In this document: positions 7,730-21,800 of the stretch, piece after piece
Layout: every line of letters starts with the position of its first letter
Position numbering within the stretch: the first letter of the stretch is position 1
From: Elusimicrobia bacterium GWC2_64_44
Lineage (GTDB): Bacteria > Elusimicrobiota > Elusimicrobia > Elusimicrobiales > UBA9959
Direction of reading: 5' to 3'
Length of the DNA stretch: 64,000 nt
NCBI GenBank assembly: GCA_001799845.1
Contig: MGUG01000054.1
Location: forward strand, 65,393-129,392
The notes under the pieces: generated by a model
What the model was told of the DNA's origin: nothing
Seen by the model: only the letters and a program-made list of their open reading frames with translations
Database searches by the model: none
Translations under genes and position numbers: made by a program

Positions 7730-8512
7730 ATGCAAACCGAAGAAAAGAACGGGCTGAAGCTGCTGCGGTTCGATATTTTCAGGGGCCAGGCGGGCCTGAA
7801 CTGCGCCGTCGCCACCCGGCAGGGCGGCGTCAGCGCCGGGCCTTACTCCGGGCTGAACCTGGGCACGGGTACCGGCGACAAGATCGAGAACGCCGAGGAG
7901 AACCTGGGCCTGCTCTGCGCGGCGCTGGGCGCGGAGCCCGCGCGGGTGGAGCGCATGCGCCAGCGCCATACGGCCAACGTGGCCGTGCTCGAGGCCGGCG
8001 GCGGCGCGCCGCCGGAGAATACTGACGCCCTCGTTACGGGCGTCCCCGGCGTGCCGCTGCTGGGGCTTTCCGCGGACTGCGCCCTCACCTGCTTTTACGA
8101 CCCGGCCCACAAAGCCATAGCCGTGGTCCACAGCGGCTGGCGCGGGGCGCTGCTGGACGTTTACGGCGCGACGCTGGCCGCCATGCGGCTGCGCTTCGGC
8201 ACCGAGCCCGGCGACCTGCTGGCCGCCGTGTCGCCGATGATCTCGGCGGCGCATTACCCGGTTAAGGAAGATTTCCTGGAGAAGCTGAAGGCTTTCTACC
8301 CCGGCGGGGCGGACAAGCGCTTCCTTGCGCTGAAGGAAGGCCGGCATTACTTCAACCTGAGGGAGCTGCTGCGCTGCCGGCTGGAGGCGCTGGGCGTGCA
8401 GCGGCACGAGTTCATGCACCTCTGCACCTATACCGAAAAAGAGCTGTTCTATTCCTGGCGGCGCGACGGGGAGAAAACCGGCCGCTTCGGGCTGATAGCC
8501 ACGCTCACCTGA
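7730..8512 (+). CDS. pgeF: Peptidoglycan editing factor / polyphenol-oxidase family protein (laccase domain)
   Basis: A 260-residue cytosolic protein of the YfiH/PgeF family. Visible hallmarks are GGVSAGPYSGLNLG near residue 28, the metal-site histidine in RQRHTANV near 80, the cysteine in SADCALTCFYD near 118 and the histidine in VVHSGWRG near 137. Family members have been linked to removal of misincorporated residues from peptidoglycan precursors and to purine nucleoside phosphorolysis; some show copper-dependent oxidase activity. The three-ligand site is intact, so an active enzyme is expected. It has its own promoter. Its 3' end overlaps the convergent TSUP exporter gene by 8 bases, with no terminator between them. 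Confidence 0.88.
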   Translation: MQTEEKNGLKLLRFDIFRGQAGLNCAVATRQGGVSAGPYSGLNLGTGTGDKIENAEENLGLLCAALGAEPARVERMRQRHTANVAVLEAGGGAPPENTDALVTGVPGVPLLGLSADCALTCFYDPAHKAIAVVHSGWRGALLDVYGATLAAMRLRFGTEPGDLLAAVSPMISAAHYPVKEDFLEKLKAFYPGGADKRFLALKEGRHYFNLRELLRCRLEALGVQRHEFMHLCTYTEKELFYSWRRDGEKTGRFGLIATLT

Positions 8513-9264
8513 GCAGGTCCCAGGCGATCTTCAGCAGCAGCGCGGCCGACACGGCGAAGAGCATCGGCCGGATGATCCACGCGCCTTTCTTAAGCGCAAG
8601 GTGCGAGCCGGCGTAATTGCCGGCCATGCCCGCCGCGCCCATGGCCAAGCCCAGGCGCACGTCCACCATGCCCAGCCAGAGAAAGGCCGCCAGCGCGGCC
8701 GCGTTCGAGACCAGGTTCAGCAGCTTCGCCAGCGCCGTGGCGCGCAGCAGGTCGAAGCCGCAGAGCCGGGCGAACGCCACCGCCAGAAAGGTGCCGGTGC
8801 CCGGCCCCAGCAGCCCGTCGTAAAAACTGACCCCGAAAGAGATGGAGCCGGAGCGCCGCAGCAGGGCGTTCTCGGAGTGCCGCCGGCTGGTGTCCGCCAG
8901 GCCGAAGCTTTTCCTGGCGGCCAGGAAAATGGCGACGGGGGGCAGCAGAACCAGCAGCAGCAGGCGGATGGTTTCCGGAGGTACCAGCGAGATGGCCTTG
9001 GCGCCGAGGGCGGCGCCGCCGGCGGCCAGCACGATGAGGATGAAGAGGAAGTCCGCGCCGAACCTGGTCTCCCTTACGAATCTGAAAGCGGCTACTGCCG
9101 TGCCCAGGCAGGAGGAGAGCTTGTTGGTGCCCAGCAGCAGCGCCGGGGACAGCCCGTGCGCCAGGTAAGCCGGCAGGGTGATCAGCCCGCCGCCGCCGGC
9201 GATGGCGTCCACGAACCCGGCCAGGAAGACCAGCAGGGCCAGCGGCAGCCAGGGCTGAGCGGCG

Positions 9265-9278
<14 letters not shown>
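8505..9278 (-). CDS. TSUP-family (TauE/SafE) anion exporter
   Basis: A 257-residue inner-membrane protein with about eight helices in the TSUP arrangement. Both family repeats are seen: the N-terminal AGFVDAIAGGGGLITLPAYL with G-T-N-K-L, and the second-repeat GLLGPGTGTFLAVAFARL. TSUP proteins export sulfite, sulfoacetate or other organosulfur anions; the substrate is unknown here. Its ATG overlaps the last 14 bases of the large hybrid histidine kinase gene upstream on the same strand, so the two are co-transcribed and translationally coupled. This suggests that the kinase and exporter respond to the same condition. It converges with pgeF with an 8-base overlap. Confidence 0.9.
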
Positions 9279-12666
<3,388 letters not shown>

Positions 12667-12753
12667 GAGACCTGTCAGGATCCTGCGGCCCGGCCGCCCC
12701 AGAGGGTATGATACAAAATGCCGCCGCGGTAAATAAAATCCTCAGCTTTCCTT

Positions 12754-12782
12754 TTGCGATGCGGCCCGCTAATATGTAAAAT
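12754..12782 (+). promoter_or_regulatory. Promoter of the adenine deaminase gene
   Basis: TTGCGA (12754-12759), a 17-base spacer and TAAAAT (12777-12782). It lies in the 146-base divergent region shared with the kinase gene. On the other strand a possible kinase -10 (TATCAT, 12713 to 12708) has only a weak -35. The remaining intergenic sequence shows nothing else clear. Confidence 0.5.
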
Positions 12783-12812
12783 TAATAAATTCACTACCAA
12801 GGCGGTGGCTAT

Positions 12813-14555
12813 ATGGACAGGGATTCAAACCTCGAAAAACTCAGGAGCACGATAGAGATCTCCGGCGGCGCCAAGCGCGTGGACCTGCTGCTAAAGAACG
12901 CGCGGGTCATAAACACCTTCTCCGGGGACATCCACCGCACGCATGTCGCCATCCACGGCGGCAAGGTGGTGGGCTTCGGCGACTACAAGGCCAAGGCGAT
13001 CATGGATCTCAAGGGCGCCTACCTGGCCCCGGGCTTCATCGACGGCCATGTGCACATCGAGAGCTCGATGGTGAAGATCCCCGAGTTCGCCCGCACGGTG
13101 CTGCCCTGCGGCACCACCTCCGTGGTGATAGACCCGCACGAGATCGCCAATGTCCTGGGGCTCGACGGCATCAAGTACATGATGAGCTCCAGCCTCAACG
13201 CCGTGCTGGGCGTGTACGTGATGCTTCCCTCCTGCGTGCCGGCCACGCACCTGGAGACCGCGGGCGCGGAACTGGACGCCCACGACCTGTCGCTGCTGCT
13301 GGGCGACGAGCGCGTGCTGGGCATCGGCGAGATGATGAACTATCCCGGCGTGATCTACCGCGACAAAGGCGTGCTGGAGAAGATAGCCATCGCGAAGAAC
13401 AAAGTTATCGACGGCCACGCGCCCATGCTCAAGGACAAGCAGCTTTACGCTTACGTCTCCGCCGGGATCAAGAGCGACCACGAGTGCACCGACGTGGCCG
13501 AGGCCCGCGAGAAGCTGCGCGCCGGCATGTACATCATGATCCGCGAGGGTACCGCGGCCAAGAACCTTAAGAACCTGCTGCCGCTGGTGAACTCCGAGAA
13601 TTCCCGCAAGTTCATCCTCGTCACCGACGACCGCCACCTGGAGGATATAGAGAAGCAGGGGCACATAGACTACCTGGTGCGCACGGCTATCAAGCTGGGC
13701 GTGGACCCGATCCGCGCCATACAGATGGCCACCATCAACACGGCCGAATACTTCGGCCTCAAGAACCTGGGCGCCATCGCCCCCGGCTACCAGGCGGACC
13801 TGGTGATACTGCAGGACCTCAAGGGCATGAAGGTCACCAAGGTCTTCAAGCACGGCAAGCTGGTAGCCACCGACCGCAAGATCACGCCCGGCGTGATCAA
13901 GGAATACGAGGGCAAGGCCCGCGGCACCGTGAACGTGAAGTGGATAGAGCACGAGGACTTTGCGCTGAAGGCCGAGGGCAAGTACGCCAGGGTCATCAAC
14001 GTCATCCCCGACCAGATCGTCACCAAGATGAGCGTGGAAAAGGTCAAGCAGGACGGCGGCTACGTCTCGGCCGACACCGACAACGACGTGCTCAAGATCG
14101 CCGTGATAGAGCGCCACATGGCCAGCGGCCGCATCGCCAAGGGCCTGGTAAAGGGGTTCGGGCTCAAGAAGGGCGCCATCGCTTCTTCGGTCTCGCACGA
14201 CTCGCACAATATCGTGGTGATAGGCACGCACGACGGTGACATGTACGCGGCGGCCGTGCAGGTGGTCAAGATGCAGGGCGGCATAGTGGCCGCGCTCAAC
14301 GGCCAGGTGCTGGAAGCCCTGCCGCTGCCCGTGGCCGGCCTGATGAGCGACCGCAGCTCCGAGTTCGTGCGCGAGAAGCTGGCGCGCCTGGCCGCCGCGG
14401 CCAAGATGCTCGGCTCGAAGCTCACCGACCCGTTCATGGCGATGGCCTTCCTGACCCTGCCGCCCATCCCCGAACTGCGCATCACCGACCGCGGCGTCAT
14501 CGACGCCGTGAAATTCAAGGTGACGCCGCTGTTCTGCGGCCCCGGGGGGAAATGA
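12813..14555 (+). CDS. ade: Adenine deaminase
   Basis: A 580-residue amidohydrolase matching the length and architecture of bacterial adenine deaminase. The metal motif GHVHIESSM is near residues 77-85, followed by G-T-T-S-V-V-I-D-P-H-E near 103 and V-I-D-G-H-A-P near 196. The C-terminal domain has VSHDSHN and a G-G-I-V-A segment typical of Ade. The enzyme converts adenine to hypoxanthine and ammonia in purine salvage, usually with an Fe or Mn centre. The start ATG 12813 follows a weak purine-rich stretch. It overlaps the phosphatase gene downstream by 4 bases (ATGA), which links a salvage enzyme with an exported phosphatase that could release nucleosides. Confidence 0.93.
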   Translation: MDRDSNLEKLRSTIEISGGAKRVDLLLKNARVINTFSGDIHRTHVAIHGGKVVGFGDYKAKAIMDLKGAYLAPGFIDGHVHIESSMVKIPEFARTVLPCGTTSVVIDPHEIANVLGLDGIKYMMSSSLNAVLGVYVMLPSCVPATHLETAGAELDAHDLSLLLGDERVLGIGEMMNYPGVIYRDKGVLEKIAIAKNKVIDGHAPMLKDKQLYAYVSAGIKSDHECTDVAEAREKLRAGMYIMIREGTAAKNLKNLLPLVNSENSRKFILVTDDRHLEDIEKQGHIDYLVRTAIKLGVDPIRAIQMATINTAEYFGLKNLGAIAPGYQADLVILQDLKGMKVTKVFKHGKLVATDRKITPGVIKEYEGKARGTVNVKWIEHEDFALKAEGKYARVINVIPDQIVTKMSVEKVKQDGGYVSADTDNDVLKIAVIERHMASGRIAKGLVKGFGLKKGAIASSVSHDSHNIVVIGTHDGDMYAAAVQVVKMQGGIVAALNGQVLEALPLPVAGLMSDRSSEFVREKLARLAAAAKMLGSKLTDPFMAMAFLTLPPIPELRITDRGVIDAVKFKVTPLFCGPGGK

Positions 14556-15727
14556 AGATAGTCCTGGCGGCCGTGCTCGCCGCGCTCGCCTGCGCCCCCG
14601 CGCGGGCGGCGCAGCTGGAGCGCGGTCCCTACCTGGAGAACATGTCCAAGGAGATGGTGACGGTCCGCTTCCGGGTGGACGTAGCCTCTCCGGCGTGGCT
14701 CGCCTACGGCGCGCCGCCGGACTGCGCCCGCTTCCTGACCCCGCTGACCGTAGTGAAAGAGAACCGCGTGCCGCTCTTCGGCCTGCTGCCCGACACCACG
14801 CATTGCTACCAGCTCTACCTCACCGCCTACGAGAGCACGGCCGTTTACAAGGCTTTCGAAGGGGCCTTCACCACCTTCCGCGAGGAGGAAAAGCCGTATT
14901 TCTCCTTCCTCGCGTTCGGCGATTCCGGCTCCGGCACCGAGGAGCAGCTGGAGCTGGCCGCGCAGCTGGTTAAGCTCCGCCCTGACTTCGTGGTGCATAC
15001 CGGCGACATGCTGTCGGAGGGCCTGGACGAAATGGCCGACGAGGAATACTTCGCGCCTTACGCGCCCCTGCTGGCGCGGACGCCGTTCTTCCTCACGCTG
15101 GGCAACCACGACTACGGGCGCGACCTGAAGACCGCCGCGGGCAAGGGCTTTCTTAAAGCCAATTTCACCCCGTTCCACAGCACGCCGCTGACCGGCCTGC
15201 CCCCGCATTACTATTTCTTCGACGTGGCCGACGCGCGGTTCTTCGTGCTGGACGCCAACGCCTTCCACGGCGCCAAGTTCGCGCCGCCGCTGGACCCCGA
15301 GTCCAAGCAGTACAAGTGGCTGCAGCATTTCCTGTCGAAGTCGGGCGAGAAGGCCTGGAAGTTCGTGGTCGTCCACGAGCCGCTCTATTCCACCGGCGCG
15401 CACGGCGTGTCCGAGGAGCAGGTGAAGGCGCTGGAGCCGCTGCTCCTGAAATACAAGGTTGACCTGGTGCTGCAGGGCCACGATCACAATTACGAACGCA
15501 CCCTGCCCATTAAAGACGGCCTGGCCGACCCGGAGGGGGGCATTACCTACGTGACGCTGGGCGGCGGCGGCTCGCCCCTCTACATACAGCGCCGCAACGA
15601 GGAATGGTCCGCCAAGTTCCTGCCGGTCTACCACTTCGCGATCTTCGACGTGAAGGACAACGCGCTGAAGATGACCGTCTATGACAAGGCCGGGGAAGTG
15701 GTGGATACGCTGGAACTGCAGAAGTAG
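14552..15727 (+). CDS. Exported metallophosphoesterase, purple-acid-phosphatase-like
   Basis: A 391-residue protein with a signal peptide (MKIVLAAVLAALACAPARA). An N-terminal fibronectin-like region covers about residues 20-115. The calcineurin-type metal motifs follow: FGDSGSG near 123, HTGDML near 150, LGNHDYGR near 184, VVHEPLYS near 273 and GHDHNYER near 309. This arrangement matches PhoD/purple acid phosphatase-like enzymes that hydrolyse phosphomonoesters outside the cytoplasm. The first codon overlaps the stop of the adenine deaminase gene (ATGA). A terminator follows directly. A nucleotidase role in supplying purines is a reasonable inference from the neighbour but is not proven by sequence. 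Confidence 0.88.
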   Translation: MKIVLAAVLAALACAPARAAQLERGPYLENMSKEMVTVRFRVDVASPAWLAYGAPPDCARFLTPLTVVKENRVPLFGLLPDTTHCYQLYLTAYESTAVYKAFEGAFTTFREEEKPYFSFLAFGDSGSGTEEQLELAAQLVKLRPDFVVHTGDMLSEGLDEMADEEYFAPYAPLLARTPFFLTLGNHDYGRDLKTAAGKGFLKANFTPFHSTPLTGLPPHYYFFDVADARFFVLDANAFHGAKFAPPLDPESKQYKWLQHFLSKSGEKAWKFVVVHEPLYSTGAHGVSEEQVKALEPLLLKYKVDLVLQGHDHNYERTLPIKDGLADPEGGITYVTLGGGGSPLYIQRRNEEWSAKFLPVYHFAIFDVKDNALKMTVYDKAGEVVDTLELQK

Positions 15728-15753
15728 CCCGCCCCGCCCGGCGGCGGGGGAAG

Positions 15754-15782
15754 AAAAGCGCGACAAGAGCCGCGCTTTTTTT
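15754..15782 (+). terminator. Intrinsic terminator after the phosphatase gene
   Basis: Stem AAAAGCGCG / CGCGCTTTT (15754-15762 and 15771-15779) with an 8-base loop and a run of seven T's. It cleanly separates the ade-phosphatase pair from the giant-protein operon. Confidence 0.85.
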
Positions 15783-15822
15783 ATTTCCCTGCGGGACGGC
15801 CCCTGCGCCGGCGCGCATATTA

Positions 15823-15828
15823 TATAAT
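15823..15828 (+). promoter_or_regulatory. -10 element upstream of the giant repeat-protein operon
   Basis: Consensus TATAAT at 15823-15828, 36 bases before the ATG. No good -35 is found at 16-18 bases (the position reads CCCCTG), so the promoter may need an activator or another sigma factor. The gene has a strong CGGAGGA ribosome site at 15853-15859. Confidence 0.45.
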
Positions 15829-15864
15829 GCTCGGGTCAGGGCGTCACTTTTCCGGAGGAACTCA

Positions 15865-18800
15865 ATGCGTCATTTTACTGCGCTTTCCGCGGCTTTCTGT
15901 TTTCTGGCGGCTGTCCCGTCGTCGTCGGCGGCCCAGGCGGGCGCGGACTCGCCCTGCGCCGTGTTCGACCGGCAGGTGCAAAGCAAAGAGCTCTCCGACG
16001 GGGCCGCCCAGTGGGCCGCCCTGGCCAAGGTCATGGCCGCGGATCCGCTGTTCGCGCAGCTCGGCCTCGACAAGCTGGAGTTCAAGGCCGGCAACCGCCT
16101 CGCGTATGACTACGACCTGAAACTGGGAGACGATACGCTGGACCTGGAGGGCGTGCTCATGTTCGATCCCGCCCCGGCGGACGGCGCGCCGCTGGCCACC
16201 CTGGCCGCCAAGACGCAGTCGCGTACGCAGACCGACCTGGTGGAACTGGGCCAGTTGCGCGCCACCGCGGCCGCGCTGCAGGCGTCGGTTTACAAAGAGA
16301 ACGGCGGTTATAAACTCTATGCCCGGCTGATACCTTATTTCACCGACCATAACAGAGAGCCGCGCCCTTGCATCATGCTGTCCAAGGGCAAGAGCGGACT
16401 GGATTTCGCCGTGACCGGGGGGAACCTCCTGCTCAAGGAGCTCTATCCGCCGGCCGCCCTCGTGAAGATCTTCGACCAGGTCGCCCTGACGGGCGTGGTC
16501 AAGCAGGGTAAGGAAATAGACGTGCTCGGCGCCGTGAGCGGCAAGGACATCAAGGCGGAGTTCGAGACCGGCCGGGACTACCTGCTGGTGACCGGCGCGG
16601 ACCTGGTCCTCTCCGATTTTATCCCCGAGGCCGGGGCCGCCCCGTTCCTCGACGGGTTCGCCTTCGAGAACTTCACTCTTTCCGGCGGCACGCTGACCGT
16701 GAACGGCCTGCAGAACGGCCGTAAGCTCGCCGTCTGGCGCGGCGCCGACCGCAAGTCCTTTTCCGTGTCGGGCGACGGCCTTAAACTTTCCGATTTCATT
16801 CCCGCGGCGGCCCAGGTGCCCTGCGTGAACGGTCTGGCGCTGGACAGCGTCCGCCGCTCCGACGCCGAACTGGCCATCGCAGGCCGGCTCAACGGCAAGC
16901 CCGTAGCGGTCTCCGCCTCCCTGACGGAGAACAAGGTGGAAATGACGGGGCCCGCCCTGAGCCTGCCCGCCTGCCTGCCGCTCTCGCTCAACCTGCCCTT
17001 CCTTAAACTCTTCAGTTTCGGGGCCCTGTTCCAGTGGCCGGACCGGCTGGAGGTGGACGGCACCCTCGACGGCAAGGACGTAAAGCTGGTGTGGATCTTC
17101 GCCCCGAACACCGTCACGGTCACGGGCGAGAGCATCGAGCTCGGCGATATAATCCCCGCGGCCGCCAAGCTCCCCCTGCTCGACCGCTTCGCTTTCCTGA
17201 GCCTGGAGTATTCCAAAGCCGAGCTGAAAGTGAACGGCACCGTGAGCGGCAAGGCCCTGGCGGTGGTGCAGGACAATGCGGCCAAAACCTTCACGGTTAC
17301 CGGCGCCGGCCTGAAGCTCGGGGATTTTATCCCCGAAACCTCCGGCATCGCCTACCTGCGCAGGTTCGACTTCAGGGAGCTGCGCCAGAGTCCCGGCGGC
17401 GTGCTGGCGGCCGGCGGCGTGGACGGCAAAGCCGTGACGGTGGAGAGCGATAAAGCCTCCGCCTCGTTCACCGTGACCGGCGACGATCTGAAACTATCCG
17501 ACTTCGTGCCGGAGGCGGCGCAGGTCTCTTTCCTCGACGCCTTCTCGCTCGACCGCGTGCGCAGTTCTCCCGGCGAGTTCGCGGCGGAGGGCAAGGTGAA
17601 CGGCAAGGCGGTCACGGTGGCCGACCACGCGACCAGCAATATCTTCACCGTGACCGGCGACGGCCTGAAGCTCCAGGATTTCTTCCCGGAGAGCAAGGAC
17701 CTGACGGCGCTGAATACCTTCGCTTTCGAGAGCCTGACCCATACCGCCGACGGGGTGACCGTGACCGGCAAGGTCAACGGGAAAGCCGTTTCCGTGAACC
17801 GCGGCTCCGCGGACCAGACCTTCACGGTAAAGGGCGACGCCCTGAAGCTGGCGGACTTCGTGCCCGCCGCGGCCAAGGTCTCTTACCTGGATAATTTCGC
17901 CTTCCTCGCGCTGACCTGGCGCCCGGACACCCTGGAGGTGGACGGCGCCGTGAACGGCAAGAGCGTCGCCGTGACGCTGGACAAGGCGGCCAAGACCTAC
18001 ACCGCCTCCGGCTCGGCGCTGCAGCTGGCGGATTTCGTGCCCGAGGCGGCCAAGCTGCCCTACCTCGCGCGCTTCGACCTGACCCGCGTGCAGGAGCGCC
18101 CCGCCGGCGTGCTGGTGGCTGGCGACGTGGACGGCAAGGCCGTTACCGTGGACTATGACAGGGCCGCCGCTTCCTTTAAGGTGACCGGCGACGGCCTGCA
18201 GCTGAAGGATTTTATCCCGCAGGCGGCCAGCGTGGGCTACCTGGACAACTTCAAGTTCGACGGCCTGCTCTATTCCGCCGCCGCCCTGGAAGTGAGCGGC
18301 AAGGTGAACGACAAGGCCGTGACGGTGAAGAAGGCTTTGGACGCGCCGGACTTTTCCGTTACCGGCGACGACCTGAAACTGGCCGACTTCATTCCCGGCG
18401 CGGAGGTTGTGCCCTGCGTGAGCGCCTTCGCGCTCGACAGCGTCCTCCGCTCTGAGACCGAGCTCGGCATAACCGGCCGTGTCGACGGCAAGCCGGTCTC
18501 CATTTCTGATACTTTCGCCGACAACAAGGTGCAGATGAGCGGCCCGGGCCTGAGCCTGCCTGCCTGCCTGCCGCTGTCGCTCAACCTGCCTTTCCTGAAG
18601 CTCTTCAGCTTCGGCGCCCTGTTCCACTGGCCGGACCGCCTGGAAGTCGACGGCACGCTGAACGGCAAGGACGTCAAGCTGGTCTGGGTCTTCGCCCCTG
18701 ACACCGTCACGGTGACCGGCGACAGCATAAAGCTGGCCGACGTGATCCCAGCCGCCGCCCGGGTTCCCTTCCTTAACGGCTTCGCTTTCCTCGAGCTGGA

Positions 18801-21800
18801 TTATTCCAAGGAGCAGCTGGCCGTTAGCGGCACGATGCGCGGCAAAGCCGTCTCGGTGACGCAGGACAGCGCGGGTAAGTCCTTCCGGGTGACCGGCGAC
18901 GACCTGAAGCTGGCGGATTTCGTGCCGGAAGCCGAAGGCCTGCCTTTCCTTAAAGCCTTCGCTTTCGACGCCCTGGCCTACAGCCAGGCCGCGGTGACCG
19001 TGGAGGGCAAGCTCAACTCCAAGGCCGTGGCCGTTACCAAGGCCTTTGGCGCGGACGGGTCCTTCACCGCCCGGGGCGAGGGCCTGACGCTGGGCGACAT
19101 AGTGCCCGAGGCGGCCGGCCTGAAGGCCTTCGACTCGCTGGCGCTGGACTTGGTTTCCGTCTCGCCCGCCATGGTTGAAGTCGCGGGCAAGTTGAACGGG
19201 AAAGCCGTGAAATTCTCCCGGACCCGCGGCGACAAGCCGGTCACCACCGTTACCGCCGACGGCCTGACGCTGGGCGACATCTACGCGCCGCTGGCCGGCT
19301 TGCCGGCGGTGAACGCCGTGGCCATGATCAAGCTCAGCCTCGACGGCTCCTCCGTGGAGGCCGAGGCGCGCCTCAACGGCGTGACGGTGGACGTGGTAGC
19401 TCACGCCGGGCAGACCGCGGACGCCTACACCGCAGTCTTCTTCGGCACGCTCGGCGCGGCGACCTTCGTGCCGGCCGCGCAGGGGCACGTGGTCAACGAC
19501 CTCGCCCTGGAGCGCGCGCTCTTCATCGTGCAGCCGGCTGGCTCGCCCGCGCGCACCGTCGCGGCGGCGGACCTGCCCGGCGGACTGCCCACGCTCGTGG
19601 GCTGGGGGGCCGGCGACACGCTGGCCCTTTCTGAAGGCGTGAATTTCGCCGCCTGGCTGAACGTGACCAAGTCCGGGGCGCTGGCGAAAGCCTTCGCCGC
19701 GGCCGGCCTGCCCTCCGGCGGCCTGTTCCTTAAAGGCACGGTGGCCCCCGGCTCTTTCAAAAGCATGACCGGAGCGGCGCCGGCCGCCGCGGCCTCGCTG
19801 TCCGAAGCCGACAAGCAGGGCCTGCTCGCCGGGCTGAACCTTTCAGTGGCCCTGCCGCTGCCTTCCCTGCCGGCGATAGCCGGGCTGGTGACGGTGCGCG
19901 GCCCCGTGATCCTCTCCATTGGCGGCGACGCCAGGGGCAAAAGCAGCCTCTGGGCCAATGTGCCCGCTCCCATAGCGGCCTCCAGGCCCGCCGGCGACCT
20001 CGACGTCTCCCTGCAGTTCGGCCTCGACATCGTGGGCGCCGGCGTCAGCGAGAAGCTCGACGCGCTGGTGAGCCTCGACAAGGGCGCGCGCGCCGGCTAC
20101 AGCCTGCTCGCCGTCTACGAGGGCGCCTGGAAGCAGCCCTTCGGCATCCAGGGCCTCACGCTCGACAACGGCGGCTTCGAATTCTCCCTCGAGAAGGCGG
20201 CCGACGCTTCGAAGAGCGGCCTGGCCTTCTTCGCCACCGCGCAGATAGGGGCCAAGAACGTGGCCGTGGCCGCGCAGCTCAAACGCGAGGCCGGCAAGGT
20301 GTCGCTGGATTACTTCCAGTTGGACGGCCAGTTCCGGCCCGGCGATTTCCCCGGCGGCAAGAACATCCCCTACGGCGACAAGTTCGAGCTGGACCAGCTC
20401 AAGCTCTCTACCAAAGGCATAGAAGCCAAAACGGTAATAGCCGGCAAAAAAGTGGACGCCTACCTGTTCGACGCCGGCGCTCCCGGCGCGCCCAACTGGG
20501 TGTTCGCCGCGGCCCAGAAGAACTTCAACGTGACGGAGCTGCTGCCGGCCGCCAAGGCCGTCAAGCCTTTGGCCGCCATGACCATTCCCGAGGCCGCGCT
20601 GATCGTCTCGGAGAAGGGGCTTAAGAACGCGGACCGCAATTCCCTGGGCGTCATAGCCAAGGACCTGTTCGACGGCGTGCTCGGCAAGTCCGCCGTGAAG
20701 CTCAATATCCCCGACGGCATAAGCGTGCTGGCCGGCTTCGACGCTGGCGCCATGGGCCCGCTGGGCAAGGGCCTCAGCGGCATCGGCGTGCACGACGACG
20801 CCGTGGTGATGGGCGCCGTGACCGGCGTCTTCGCCGGCAACCCCGGCGTGATGCTGTCCATCACGATGGACAATCCCGGCGACCCCAAGGGGCTGCCCAA
20901 GAAAGTGGTGAGCTTCAAGCCCGGCGTGCCGCCGGCCTATTTCGTGCAGTGGTCCGGCACCGAGCTCGACGCCGGCCTGCGCGTGCCGCTGCTGATCAAG
21001 GCCGGCAAAGAAACGCTCTCCATGGACGCGGACCTGGAGCTCAAGTTCGCCGAGAGCGGCGTGGGCGTGAAGGTGCTGGCCGTTATGGACGGCGCCTGGC
21101 ACCAGCCCTTCGGCATAAAGGGCCTGGTTCTGAAAAATGTGAAGGTGGACATGTCGGTCAACGAGATCGGCGAGGTTCAGTTCGGTCTGGCCGGCGACCA
21201 GCTTTACGGGCATTGCTCGGACCCCAAGTCCAAGGACTGCCTGGACCTGGATATGGCCATGAGCGTGAAGATCCCGCTCGAGGCCGGCCTGCCCGACGGC
21301 GTGGCCTTCTCCGGCAAGGCCAATAAGCTGGGCCTGCCGGCGCTGATAGAGATCACCGAGACCATCACCGGCGCGCCAGCGGGGAGCCTCGCCGCCCTGC
21401 CTGCGCCTTTCTTCGAGATCAAGAACGCGCAGGTGGCCTTCGCCACGCCCGGCGCCTCGGACCCGCAGCTCGGGCTGGTGGGCGAGGGCTTCGCCTTCGC
21501 CGGCGTGTTCGTCTTCATGAACCGCGAGCTCGGGCAGGTCAAAGGTTCCGGCGGCCCCGCCGGCACCGCCATCAAGGGGACCATAGACGATATCGACCTG
21601 GACATCATCAAGTTCACCGGCAACAGCATAGACTTCGCCATGGGGCCGAAGCCGCGCTACGCCATAGATTCCAACGTGAACCTGCTGGGCACGCCGCAGC
21701 AGGTCAAGCTCGACATCGAGCCGCCCTACTTCGAGTTCGACCTGAACGAGAAACTGGGCGCCTTCGGAGCCGCGCTGCTGACCGTGCGCATGGACGGATT

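Noticed and set aside
16420-19443. Regular 177-bp periodicity, considered as a CRISPR or satellite array
   Set aside because: The period is in frame, codes for conserved 59-residue units and is too long and too diverged for CRISPR.
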